IMG/VR virus record: IMGVR_UViG_3300030202_003023 | Span: 18,905-82,904 of that record | Source: a virus | Strand: one strand, 5' to 3' | DNA length: 64,000 bases | Shown: positions 11,301-20,680 of the stretch, in pieces | Position numbering within the stretch: the first letter of the stretch is position 1 | How the letters are laid out: every line of letters starts with the position of its first letter | Notes under the pieces: generated by a model | The model's database searches: none | What the model saw: only the letters and a program-made list of their open reading frames with translations | Told to the model about the DNA's origin: nothing | Made by a program: the position numbers and the translations under genes

Positions 11301-14300
11301 TGGTAACTAGTAACCAGTTCTCCGTCTTCATACAAGTGAGCTATTCCTACGCTTTTGTCTACAATAACATATGGCGCAGCTGTGTTTTCATTAGCTTTTG
11401 TAATTTTAGTTACATTGTCTAACTTATTTAACTCATCTTGAGAAAGTTTTACTGATGTAAAAGACTCTAAATTATTTACTACTAAATTATCATAGCCGTA
11501 AGTTCCAACTTGTTCATTACGTACACTGAAAGATGAGGTAGATACTAATGTAGCTGTAATTAAAAACCCTATAAGCATGTTTTTAATAGCAGAAGCAATT
11601 CTTTGTAAAAGGCTAGGCTTTTTAGGAAGTGCAGATTTAGTGTTCATTTGAGACACTATTTCATCTTTAAGGGCTGCTCTAACTTCTTCTTTAGAAGAAA
11701 GATTTTCTTCAGCCATTATCTGCTTAATTTCTGCATCAGTTAGATTACTATCTAAAAGAGCCTCTAAAGTTTTTTCATGTTTTACAGCTTTTAATTCTTC
11801 TAGCTGATTAGTTATTGTTCTTTGTCTTTGTGATATACCTTCCTGTTCTATTTCTAGAGCAGCACGTCTAAGTTTTTCTTCTTTACTTTTAACTTCTTCC
11901 TTTTCTGCTCTATCAGTATCTTGCGCTTCTAGTATTTTTTCATTAAAGCTAGTTAAGTCTTGTCTAGTTAATACAGCATCAGTTAAAACATCTAATACTT
12001 CTTGGTTTGTTAATTTACTAAGTATCCACTTAGCAAACTTTTGCCACCATTTAAGCGCTTCTCCTACTTTACCTGTTTTTACAAATTCAACAGCTTGCTT
12101 ACCAATAGCTTCTACTAAAGCTTCTTCAGATCCAAATCTTTTTATCCCTTCTTGTACAATAGGAGAACTACGCCACATTCTTATATAGTGGTGTGCATAT
12201 TCATGTGGTAAAGTGTCTTGCTTTTGATTAGCTGCATCAATTAATACAGTAAGTGCTTCTATATTAGCTTGTCCTACAATTTTACCAACAGCATCTCTTT
12301 GGTATAGCAGTGGGGCCGTTTCTTCATAACCAGAAATATCTACTCTATAACCTCCTGTAACAGTACGCCTGTCTTGTGTTCCTGAAGATTCCCAACTAAT
12401 AGTACCGCTTCTATTTAATCCAGGTATTTCTTCTACATATTGTAATTTAACTCCTGGTATTTTTTTAAGTGCTAAGTACATTACACCTACTTTTGTTGCT
12501 AATCCTTTTTTAACTTCTTCTGGACCTGCGTATAAAGCAGCTGATCTTTCGCTACCTTGTGTTAACATAGTAGCTTGCTGTCCTGTAAAGTAAATAGGAA
12601 AGTCTTTACCTTTTTCTTTAATAACGCTTTGTATTAGTTTGTGAAATAATACATTAGCATAAGTAAATTCAATGTTGTTTTTATCTTTAGTTATTGCTTC
12701 AATTTTTTTTCTTTTAGCTTCAATGTTTCCTTCTAATTCTTCTTTTAAACTATTGTACTCTGTAAATAATTTTTCAAAAGTAGCTTCTATTTCTTGATCT
12801 GATAAAGCAGCATATCTATTATTAGCAGCAAAGTTTTTATTTCCTATTACAGCATTTAATACTTCTTGATTATCTAATTTTATTCTTCTAACAGCTTCTT
12901 TTCTTATTTTAGCTAAAAGAGCAGCAGCAAATTGTTTTCTAGATTTAGCAAAAAGTCTAGCAGGCATCCTTCCAGTTTCTAGATTGTATGTATCTTCTTC
13001 TAAATTACTACCGCTTTTAATTTGGTATGCTACGCCTCTACGTAAAAATTGATCTACACTTATTTGAGTTTGTGGGTTTTCTTCTAAATATTTTATTTTT
13101 ACTTCTTTGCTTTCAAATAAAAGCTCTCCAGGAACTAAGTAGTCAAGACTTGTTTCATTATCATAATAATCTAAAACTACATTAAACCCTTGTAATAAAT
13201 CTGAAATTATATTTGCATTAACTTCTTTTGATACTCTAATGTTTTTTGTAAGACCTTCAGGTAAATGCTTGTCAACAATTTCATTTAATTTTCCAGATTG
13301 TTGCACTTCTTTTAAATGTCTTAAAAACCTTTTAAGGTTTTCTCTTCTAACTTTTGCTATTTCTACACTTTTTTTATTGTCTTTTATTGAGCTGCTTAGT
13401 AAATTTACTCTTTCTGCTATTCTTTGTCTATATGCCTTAATTTTAAAGTTCTTATCCCAGTTTGTTAAATCTTGGATAGCTGTAGATTGATCAATTCCTG
13501 TATTTTCCCAATCTCTTACTTCTTTTAGTACGTCCTCAAAAGCATCCATTAAAAAAACTGGATATCTTTTTATTTCTGACATTATCCTTATATAGTCTCC
13601 AATTCTTATTTTATTAGGGTCCTGTTCTTTTACACTTTCTCTTAACCTTTCAAAAAAATCATTCTGTATTTCATGCATTAAAACAGCGTCAGGAGCAAGT
13701 GCGTCTTGATAACGTTCTTTATCACTTTCCATTTCATTTATAAAAGCCATTTCTTCTGATAAAGGCATTCCTTCTGTACTTTCTTCACTACTAAGAGGCT
13801 TTGAATTAAAGTAAGTGATGTTACCCCAAGCAGATGGAGATAGAGGAAAATGAGAGTGCATGTTAAAAAACTCATCATTATATCTTAATGATACTTTTCT
13901 GTGCCTAACGCCTGCTGTCCTGTTAAATGTTTGATCTAGTCTGTAAGTTAAATACTGTTTTTCTTGTGCAAACCCTAAAACAAAACCTGCATCTAAAAAT
14001 ACTTGAACTTCTTTAATAAAGTCTTCAGCTGTAATGCTTTTTAGTTTAGGGTTGTCTACTTTAATACTTTCTCTGACAGTGTTTAAAATATTTAATTCTG
14101 GTCCTTTAACACCATCAAGTTTTATAGGAGCTGATAAAGCTATTCTTTGTTTTTTATATTTTTCAGCTAGTATTTTAAAAGACTTTAGCCCTGCACTTTC
14201 TTTTGTATATTTATTTTGTTTTTCTAAACTTTCTATTTCTTTATCTGTTAATTTAATTTTTCTAAGTTCTACTCCTTCATTAGCAACACTCCTTATTGCT

Positions 14301-17300
14301 TTTTGAATAGATTTTTTAGAAAATCTAGTAGGAGTTGTAAGCCTGTTTATTAGCTTTTCATAATACTCCCTAGCTTTCATTTCTTCAATCTCATTAGTAC
14401 TAGCAAAATCCAATACTTCTTGATTAAGTACAGAAGTAGATTCAGTTTCCCAAACAGGATTTTCAGCAATAGTTAATGTAATTTCAGGATAGAGTTTTTC
14501 AAATAGATTTTGTAATTTTTTACCTAATTCAATATCAAAATCTTCTCTTTCAGGATAAGCTTCACTAACATCTCTACTAGTTTCAATAATACTTTCTGTA
14601 CTACTTGTGTCTACTACTTCAGTAGTTTCTAGAGAAGTAGGCTGTCCTAATTCAGTAAAAATACCCTCTTTAGTGTTGTTAAGAGAATTTAATAAACCTA
14701 TTTTACCTTGTTTCTTTTCTCTCTTTTTACCATTTTGGTCTATATAGCTTGTAGTAACACTGTCATTATCTACAGCCACTACTGTAACTTCAATAGTTCC
14801 ATCAAAGTTCCAATTAAATTTATCCCCAACTTTAAAGTCTTTTCTTGTTCCTGGTTTTTGTTCAGTAGTTGTATCAGTTGTAGCTTGGTTTTCTTCTGCA
14901 AGTTTATTTAAACCTATCAAAAGCTTTTTCTCTAAGTCATAGCTTGCGTCAACTTCTTTACGTAAATTTTGCTTTGCAATATCCAGACTATGATATATAA
15001 TCTTATTACTAAATTCAAACGTAACTTTATCACCATCTTCAAATTCTATTGATATAGGATCACCTAATTCTTTTAAAACATATTCTTTAGCTTCTTGTCT
15101 TTTTTCTTCAGATATATTTGTAGGATTAAAATTATAACCTTCAGTAGCTGTATCAGTTGTAGTTTCTTCTGTTTCAGTTACCTCTTCTTTAGTAACTTCT
15201 TCTGATTTAGTTTTAAAATTAAAACCGCTTGCAGAAACTGAAGAATCTGCTATTTCTACTTTACTAAATAAAACTGTAGGCTGTTTAAATAAATTAGATT
15301 TACCATCACGGTTTTGTTGTAATCCTTCTTTAACTGTAGTTTGAACTAAGTTATTGTTAACTATAAAGGCTTTATATACAGGGTCTGATAATTTATCTAT
15401 ATTAATTTGTCTTCTTTTCTTAGACAATGCTCTTACAAATGATTCTTTACCTTTTTCAGTTAGAAATACATTTGTAGGTATCCAAGTACCGCCTGCTTGT
15501 ATTCCTGCAGGGCTAGACAAAAGCCTACCCCCGCCTAATGTTTTAGTATACTTACCTTCAAATACTAACATTGATAGTAAATCTTGAAGTGAAGTAACTT
15601 CAACATCTACTAAATCTATTAATCCAGAAATTCTTTTATTACTTGATGTTTTTATATAATTTAATAAATCAGTGTGTTTACTTAAAGATTCTTTGTAAGT
15701 GTTTTTGTCTTGTAAAGTCTTAACGTATATGTCATAAATTAAATTAATTTCTTCAATTATAAGGTCTGGAGTAAATAGTCTTAATGGAAAAGCTTCTCCG
15801 TTACCTCTTTGTACTAGCGCATATATAGCTCCTGGAGTAGAAGAAACGTTATCTAATTCCTCAACTTTGTTTTTATTAGAGTCTATATAAATACCTGTTT
15901 TTTGTCCTGGCGCTGCTTTAGCTCCAGCTATAAATTTAATATCTTCAGGAACTACATTTAAAACTAATTCAAGGTTTTTAAAATACCTTTCATTTAAAGG
16001 GTCTTTCATTAATGTACCAGACCTTTGCCCTTCAAACTCTACATACGCTTGTTTACCTGTGTATACAGATTCAATTACTGCTTTTTTAATTTCTACAACT
16101 TCTGCTCTTGCTATTTCCTGCTTATCTTCTGGAAGACCGTACCACCGCGGAAAAGTAGTATCATGGACTTCCATGTTTAGCTTAACTCCATTTACTAATA
16201 CTCTTTCTCCTTTTTTATTTATAATTGCCCCTCTTACTGGAACTATCCCAAGTTCTTCATCTGTAAGAGGCTCTTTGTTTTTAATTTTGTTTGCTATAAT
16301 TGATTTTTGTGAATCTTTTTTAAATTTAGTTGCCCACTCTTCAAGTAGTACAGGGTCTACATAAAGCTGTGCACCGTAATCTTCAACATTTATATTAGGG
16401 TCTTCAAAAAACTGAGTTAAAGCTATAGCTTCTTCAGGGTTTCTAAATAGACTTTTGTCTTTTGTATTTTCTAAATTTGTTGATCTCCAAGCTATTCCGT
16501 ATCCTGTTTCAACTATAAAGTTAGGACCGTCTTCTATTTCAGTGTTAATTTCATCATTAGTAGGATTATTAGGAGTACCTATTTCAGTAGAGACTGCAGT
16601 AACTAATACATCATCATGTTTTATAGTATTTTTTCTGTTTTCTTCTTCTCTCTTTTTTGCAATTCTTTCAGCTTGCGCTATTAAATCTGATGCGTCTGTT
16701 GCTTCTTCTTCAGCAATACCTTCTTGTACAGCTTCAGGAGTAACTCCTTCACGTTTAGCTTTTGCTTCTTCAGCTTGTTTTATTAAGCTTGATACATCTC
16801 CTGCTTCTTCTTCAGGAATTCCAGTGTTTTTATTAGATTTTGGTTTTGATCCTACGCTTACTGTTACTTCAGCTGTTTGTACTTTTTTACCGTTTTTATT
16901 TATTTGCGGTTTTGTAACAAAAGTTATAATTTCTTTACCTTCTTCAATTTCATCACTAGGAACAAAAGTTGCAATAACTTCCATACCCTCTTTGTACTCT
17001 TGTCCTTCTTCTATAGATGTTTCATAGCCTTCAGCTTCAAGTTCTTTTTCTATTTTTTTAATTGTATTTTTTTGGGCTTCTGTTAAAACTGCTCCCTTTG
17101 CTACATTCGTGTTAATTCTGTTTATTATATTTAATTTTTCTAAATTAGTCTTTGCTTTGTTCAGCTTTTCAAAATCTCTTTTTATTTGCTTTTCTCCTAT
17201 TTTTTCAGTTTTTGTAGACGGTTCTTCAGCTTTAGCTTCAATTTTACTAGGAGCTGCTTTTATTCTTTTTGCATAATCACTTTTTATAGCTTTTATGTCA

Positions 17301-20300
17301 TTATCTATTTGACCAAGACGTTTTTTAATTTCAGCAATTCTATCAGCTTTGTTGATACTAAAATAAGTAGCATCTGCAGTTTGTGACGCTGCTTCTCTTG
17401 CTTCAGTATTAGCCTCTGAAACTAATTCATTAAATACATCATATACTTCATCAAAAGCTGTTTTGCTTATTCCAAATAAATCAGCAAAAAACTGCTTTAT
17501 TTTACCTAATAATGTTTTAGCTCTTTTAGATTTTACACCTTTTAATTTTTCAACAAACTTAGGATTAGCCAATTCTGCAAGAAGTTCATCTATATTATAC
17601 GTACCGTACAAATTAATATCTGTAAAATTGTACATATCAAATGCACCTAATACTTCTTGAACTTCTTTAAGTATACTTTGTAATCTTTTAACTGCCTCAA
17701 TTTGTTTTTTAGTAAGTTTAGAAAGCTCGTTTTTCTTTACGCTATCTGTTATATAAGCCGTAACCCCATGTATAAATTCATGCAGTATAAGTCCACTTAG
17801 TTCTGATTTTAAATTTGATTTTTTATTAGAAACTTGATACCCAAAGAATGCAACATTTATGTATATTTTATTTTCTTTGAGTTCAAATATTCCAGCTGCA
17901 TTTTTGCCAGCTTTAAAATCTGTAGCAAATTCTACTTTAACCCCTAATTTATTAGCAGTACCTTTAATTAAATTCCAAAGTGTTTTACTTAACCCTGATA
18001 AAGACAGCTTATTGCTTATTTCATCAGCTGTGTATTCTTTATTTGTTTCTATTCCATATTCAAGAAGCTTTTTTTCTCCTATTTTAGCATTTTCTTTTAT
18101 ATCAAATTCTTCTTCTACTTCTTCCCTTATCCAACCTTTTTTACGTTCTAAAGTTTCTTTAATCTCTTCTTCACTAAAGCCTGCATCTCTAAACTCATTT
18201 TCAATTTCTTCTTTTTCTTCATTAAGTCTTTTTTCAACTTCTTTTTCTATAGCGTCATTAATAGATTTTTTAGGTCCTGTTTTTTCTTCTTCTTCTAATT
18301 TTCTTAATTCTTCTTCTAAGGCTTGACGTTCTTTTTCAAGTTCATCTATTTTTTCATCACGCTCTTCTTTTAGACCTTCTTTAGTTTGTTCTGTTTCTTC
18401 TTCTGGTTCTCTACCAGTTTCTTCACCTGTAGGACCTGTCTTTTCTTCTTCAGTTTCTTCTGTTGTTTCTTCTGTTGTTTCCTCTTCTGCTGTAGTACCT
18501 GTTTTTTCTTCGTTGTTTCTAGAATTGTTTACAGATTCATTTGCTGCTGCTTCTTCTTCTTCTGAATAAGCGGCTGCTGCGGCTGCTGCTTCAGCTTCTG
18601 CTTTCTTTTTAGCTGCTTCTTTAAACGCGTCTTCTACTACTCTATATGCTTTTTGTCCTTTTTTACTTGTAAGCTTAGCTAGTTCTTTATTATTAGCGTC
18701 TATTAATTCATTTAATAAGATAATTTGCATTTGATGCCCTACAGCACCAGCAGAGTTTACTGCAACTTCGTTTAATATTTTATTATCATCTTGTGCGTCT
18801 ATACCTAGAACACGCTTTTCATCAGTCTGTTCTCCTGTTTTAAATGATTCATCTTCTTTTAAGAATGCATCATACTTAGCTTTTTCTTTTGCTAAATCAT
18901 TTTCAAGCTTTGCTTTTCTTCTTTCAAGTTCTGCTACATGTGCAGGAGCTTCTGCAATTTTTTCATTAATTGCTGTTTCTGTTGATTGAATTGCAGATAG
19001 AATTGCACTTATTTTAACTAGATTATCTAGCTTTTCTTTGCCTCTAGTACTTAATTCATTAAATCTTGGGATGTTCGCTCTTTCTTTTATAAGACCGTCT
19101 TTTTGCTTAGTCAAATTATCAGAATAGTACCTGTTCCAGTATTGGAATGAAGTAATAGGTCTTACTGTACTAGGCTGGTATTTTCTTCTATTTCTTTTAT
19201 AGTCTTTTGATACTTTGGCCATTTCACCCTTCATTCTAACTAATCTTTCTCTATAGTTAGGAGCAAAGGCTTGCTTTTCTTCTTCTGTAGCATTGTCAAT
19301 AGCCTCAATTAAATTGTCAACACTTGCTTGACCTATTGGCTCAGTACCGTTTTCAGCATGTGTAAAAGCAACGTTAAAAGCATTTTCAGCTTCAACTTCT
19401 TGGGCCATTTTTTCATCGTTATTTAACAATGCGCTGTTTAACTTCATACCAGCAGCGGTCATTTTTTCAAACCCTTCTTGTGCTACTCTTATTTGTTCTT
19501 CTTCTCTTTCTCTTTCTTCTTTACCGCCAACAAGAGGAAGATTTGTTCTTTTTAATCCTGCTCTACTTGCTTGCATTACTCCAGCACCTAAAGCACCAAA
19601 TAACGCACTAGTCCACAGTTCTCCACTCTTCATGTATTTACTGTAGCGATCTCCTGCGTCTTCTTTGGATATAAGACCTGCATCTGCAAGTGCGTGATAT
19701 CTACTTTCTTCTCCAACTATGTGCTGATAAGCTTCTTCAGCACCTTCAGTAAGCATATCAAAACCATACATTGCACCAATTTGTGCTCTATTAAGCATGA
19801 TTTTTTGATTAGCCATTCCAGCTAACTTAGGGTTTGAAAATTTTCCAGCTTTACCAAAAACTCCAGCACCTATTGAATATTGAAATATATCTTGAAGTAT
19901 TAAATTGTAGTTCTTTACGTAAGTTCTACTAGCTGCTTTTGATGCTAAATAGTTAGCTTCATCATAACCTGTACCTCTTTGAAATGCTTCATTTCTTACT
20001 CTTTCCCAAAGCTGATGGCTTTCCATCATGTTTTCCATGTGTCTAGAAACAAAAGCTTGTCCAAAAACAGACATTCCTTTCATTACTGCTGCTCCTTTTA
20101 CACCTTTAGCAGTAAGACCCAGAGCTTTACCTATCATTCCTAAACCTCTAATAGTACCTACTGCAGGTATCATAAGTGAAAGTGTAGAACCTACAGACAC
20201 ACCATTACTTAACCACCAACCTAAACTACCTTCATCTTGTGCTCCAAATATTGGAAAGTGTTCTCTAGACCCTTCTTTCATTGAAGTACCTAAATTAGAT

Positions 20301-20665
20301 AACCAGTTACCCCAATTAGTAAGATCTTTGTTATACATACCTCGCAGCCCTTCAATGTCTCCAAGATAACCAACGCCTTCAATTATACCTCCTAACACTT
20401 CTGCCCCTAATTGTGCACTAAAGTTTTTCCATTTTTCTGGTGCGCTTTGTGCTTCTCCTAGTTTGTAAGGAAGATCTCCAGAAAATATATTTACTTGTCC
20501 TCCTAACTTTTCTGCTACTTTTTCAAAGTCAACTCCACCAGTCATTTCTTTTACTTCTCCTGGAAGTAAAGAAGGACTTGTTTTAATTATACTTTTTCTA
20601 GAAACGTTCTTTGCGTATTCTTCTGCTAGTTTATCGTGTAATCCTAGTTTTTTATTATCTCCCAT
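8324..20665 (-). CDS. 4113-residue multi-enzyme virion cargo protein (three HExxH motifs, L,D-transpeptidase-like, lytic transglycosylase-like, Cas4/RecB-like nuclease)
   Basis: The N-terminus (about 1-380) is rich in Gly/Ala hydrophobic helices that could insert in or cross membranes. Residues about 560-870 are acidic, low-complexity coiled coil. Enzyme-like segments follow: HEFIHG at H962 (zincin); HEYAHH at H2821 (zincin); a hydrophobic segment near 3020-3050; an L,D-transpeptidase (YkuD)-like segment with SNGCF and cysteine C3240; a soluble-transglycosylase-like segment with GQESSFG (candidate catalytic E3361) and SVGITQ; a PD-(D/E)XK segment of Cas4/RecB type with GTTDL, then YDMKG (D3733) and a QLSLYR helix; and HEAFHG at H3973 with a later EEQLADEF helix that could give the third zinc ligand. 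The gene sits between an 887-residue cargo protein and the RNA polymerase. It is probably packaged and ejected, attacking peptidoglycan and host proteins. Activities are inferred from motifs only. ATG at 20665. Confidence 0.8.
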   Translation of the reverse strand: MGDNKKLGLHDKLAEEYAKNVSRKSIIKTSPSLLPGEVKEMTGGVDFEKVAEKLGGQVNIFSGDLPYKLGEAQSAPEKWKNFSAQLGAEVLGGIIEGVGYLGDIEGLRGMYNKDLTNWGNWLSNLGTSMKEGSREHFPIFGAQDEGSLGWWLSNGVSVGSTLSLMIPAVGTIRGLGMIGKALGLTAKGVKGAAVMKGMSVFGQAFVSRHMENMMESHQLWERVRNEAFQRGTGYDEANYLASKAASRTYVKNYNLILQDIFQYSIGAGVFGKAGKFSNPKLAGMANQKIMLNRAQIGAMYGFDMLTEGAEEAYQHIVGEESRYHALADAGLISKEDAGDRYSKYMKSGELWTSALFGALGAGVMQASRAGLKRTNLPLVGGKEEREREEEQIRVAQEGFEKMTAAGMKLNSALLNNDEKMAQEVEAENAFNVAFTHAENGTEPIGQASVDNLIEAIDNATEEEKQAFAPNYRERLVRMKGEMAKVSKDYKRNRRKYQPSTVRPITSFQYWNRYYSDNLTKQKDGLIKERANIPRFNELSTRGKEKLDNLVKISAILSAIQSTETAINEKIAEAPAHVAELERRKAKLENDLAKEKAKYDAFLKEDESFKTGEQTDEKRVLGIDAQDDNKILNEVAVNSAGAVGHQMQIILLNELIDANNKELAKLTSKKGQKAYRVVEDAFKEAAKKKAEAEAAAAAAAYSEEEEAAANESVNNSRNNEEKTGTTAEEETTEETTEETEEEKTGPTGEETGREPEEETEQTKEGLKEERDEKIDELEKERQALEEELRKLEEEEKTGPKKSINDAIEKEVEKRLNEEKEEIENEFRDAGFSEEEIKETLERKKGWIREEVEEEFDIKENAKIGEKKLLEYGIETNKEYTADEISNKLSLSGLSKTLWNLIKGTANKLGVKVEFATDFKAGKNAAGIFELKENKIYINVAFFGYQVSNKKSNLKSELSGLILHEFIHGVTAYITDSVKKNELSKLTKKQIEAVKRLQSILKEVQEVLGAFDMYNFTDINLYGTYNIDELLAELANPKFVEKLKGVKSKRAKTLLGKIKQFFADLFGISKTAFDEVYDVFNELVSEANTEAREAASQTADATYFSINKADRIAEIKKRLGQIDNDIKAIKSDYAKRIKAAPSKIEAKAEEPSTKTEKIGEKQIKRDFEKLNKAKTNLEKLNIINRINTNVAKGAVLTEAQKNTIKKIEKELEAEGYETSIEEGQEYKEGMEVIATFVPSDEIEEGKEIITFVTKPQINKNGKKVQTAEVTVSVGSKPKSNKNTGIPEEEAGDVSSLIKQAEEAKAKREGVTPEAVQEGIAEEEATDASDLIAQAERIAKKREEENRKNTIKHDDVLVTAVSTEIGTPNNPTNDEINTEIEDGPNFIVETGYGIAWRSTNLENTKDKSLFRNPEEAIALTQFFEDPNINVEDYGAQLYVDPVLLEEWATKFKKDSQKSIIANKIKNKEPLTDEELGIVPVRGAIINKKGERVLVNGVKLNMEVHDTTFPRWYGLPEDKQEIARAEVVEIKKAVIESVYTGKQAYVEFEGQRSGTLMKDPLNERYFKNLELVLNVVPEDIKFIAGAKAAPGQKTGIYIDSNKNKVEELDNVSSTPGAIYALVQRGNGEAFPLRLFTPDLIIEEINLIYDIYVKTLQDKNTYKESLSKHTDLLNYIKTSSNKRISGLIDLVDVEVTSLQDLLSMLVFEGKYTKTLGGGRLLSSPAGIQAGGTWIPTNVFLTEKGKESFVRALSKKRRQINIDKLSDPVYKAFIVNNNLVQTTVKEGLQQNRDGKSNLFKQPTVLFSKVEIADSSVSASGFNFKTKSEEVTKEEVTETEETTTDTATEGYNFNPTNISEEKRQEAKEYVLKELGDPISIEFEDGDKVTFEFSNKIIYHSLDIAKQNLRKEVDASYDLEKKLLIGLNKLAEENQATTDTTTEQKPGTRKDFKVGDKFNWNFDGTIEVTVVAVDNDSVTTSYIDQNGKKREKKQGKIGLLNSLNNTKEGIFTELGQPTSLETTEVVDTSSTESIIETSRDVSEAYPEREDFDIELGKKLQNLFEKLYPEITLTIAENPVWETESTSVLNQEVLDFASTNEIEEMKAREYYEKLINRLTTPTRFSKKSIQKAIRSVANEGVELRKIKLTDKEIESLEKQNKYTKESAGLKSFKILAEKYKKQRIALSAPIKLDGVKGPELNILNTVRESIKVDNPKLKSITAEDFIKEVQVFLDAGFVLGFAQEKQYLTYRLDQTFNRTAGVRHRKVSLRYNDEFFNMHSHFPLSPSAWGNITYFNSKPLSSEESTEGMPLSEEMAFINEMESDKERYQDALAPDAVLMHEIQNDFFERLRESVKEQDPNKIRIGDYIRIMSEIKRYPVFLMDAFEDVLKEVRDWENTGIDQSTAIQDLTNWDKNFKIKAYRQRIAERVNLLSSSIKDNKKSVEIAKVRRENLKRFLRHLKEVQQSGKLNEIVDKHLPEGLTKNIRVSKEVNANIISDLLQGFNVVLDYYDNETSLDYLVPGELLFESKEVKIKYLEENPQTQISVDQFLRRGVAYQIKSGSNLEEDTYNLETGRMPARLFAKSRKQFAAALLAKIRKEAVRRIKLDNQEVLNAVIGNKNFAANNRYAALSDQEIEATFEKLFTEYNSLKEELEGNIEAKRKKIEAITKDKNNIEFTYANVLFHKLIQSVIKEKGKDFPIYFTGQQATMLTQGSERSAALYAGPEEVKKGLATKVGVMYLALKKIPGVKLQYVEEIPGLNRSGTISWESSGTQDRRTVTGGYRVDISGYEETAPLLYQRDAVGKIVGQANIEALTVLIDAANQKQDTLPHEYAHHYIRMWRSSPIVQEGIKRFGSEEALVEAIGKQAVEFVKTGKVGEALKWWQKFAKWILSKLTNQEVLDVLTDAVLTRQDLTSFNEKILEAQDTDRAEKEEVKSKEEKLRRAALEIEQEGISQRQRTITNQLEELKAVKHEKTLEALLDSNLTDAEIKQIMAEENLSSKEEVRAALKDEIVSQMNTKSALPKKPSLLQRIASAIKNMLIGFLITATLVSTSSFSVRNEQVGTYGYDNLVVNNLESFTSVKLSQDELNKLDNVTKITKANENTAAPYVIVDKSVGIAHLYEDGELVTSYQVGTGSAEGDKQTTLKSAYFNSSGVEVGLQKATYLENGTRYLRDGYTSKTNWSQGNKQTGAGIYTIDRKGKYKGDKAFFLKNEGGLNVPSILHKVPNSVVRKRKLNDKDSTNNRFSNGCFNFNVKSLEDLDARGLAPNSKVYVLPDNPNNKFEFVDNELVFRSRDSLVNRTPYSFESQPITIKANNLSQFHEFPETQKTIKGYIQTIANHKSDLMQMFPTVSNDIYNEIATLAYGILGQESSFGTYGGLRGHEGLLRDRAQVEINRITGRETRTPSVGITQTRIFSVPKKVRKKFNINKTEDLFGNYNNRNSALATMGILLDIYVNQTPSTRKSEFKTILPLLYSNQRKTAAKVFKGEKVTNEYVTNVLKYAEEVDVYLGTKEINNLQENSPLSPKDSTQIGMAGVLFLFRRKRREDTNIEEIDAEIDRLEREYKALNQRDLYIKAKLGIELEKIRVEMEAIPAESLAILEKMRADSKIVVLENENDDFYIHKNIPGKDTKFLQLIRVSKIVTPTTNRTAIMETGAALGRKVDRVVRDFFNEKLKSHTHYKLANKEEFEGFIEQLKVLRRRFEANNEHVVSDEITLHNTEMGIAGTTDLITIDNKGVWRIYDMKGQKGNRLKESYKSDPGTAKYDSTLNGKIKSERQKHKEQLSLYRMLMYKTYGVLAKNLEIIPIQLQYEENDTKTKVLDLKTSIEHTPSNDVLGYSITANSSSGKEHISVEDNKITHTPDVGLDGNPVGDVSDLLKAVEKKQSGIDEALSNLDALKKSTESKKQTPNTDEAFKVREAVDESTPITEEEIRKVEEIVPENMKVEVVKDYLRLLSGGRRVVGMFTDSMIKISTLAKTGDAFHEAFHGIFRTALTEAEQSELIEEAKSLFLGPLEEQIEDFQKRHKASREHAIRLFYEEQLADEFALFMKNPETYKAITPKTKHENLFKRLFTWLKEIIQRPKNYKTLFDKIQQGKFNKAESIDLMMQAGVIEQVNNITKKRC

Positions 20666-20680
20666 TTAAGTTGGCTTCTT

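Noticed and set aside
16455-18326. Long plus-strand frames opposite the giant cargo gene
   Set aside because: They are antisense to an acidic low-complexity region and show Ser/Phe/Leu-rich shadow composition.
18520-18600. Ala-rich repeat as a possible CRISPR or tandem repeat
   Set aside because: It is a low-complexity GCT/GCA run coding for Ala and Glu inside the giant protein; no spaced direct repeats were seen anywhere in the window that would fit a CRISPR array.
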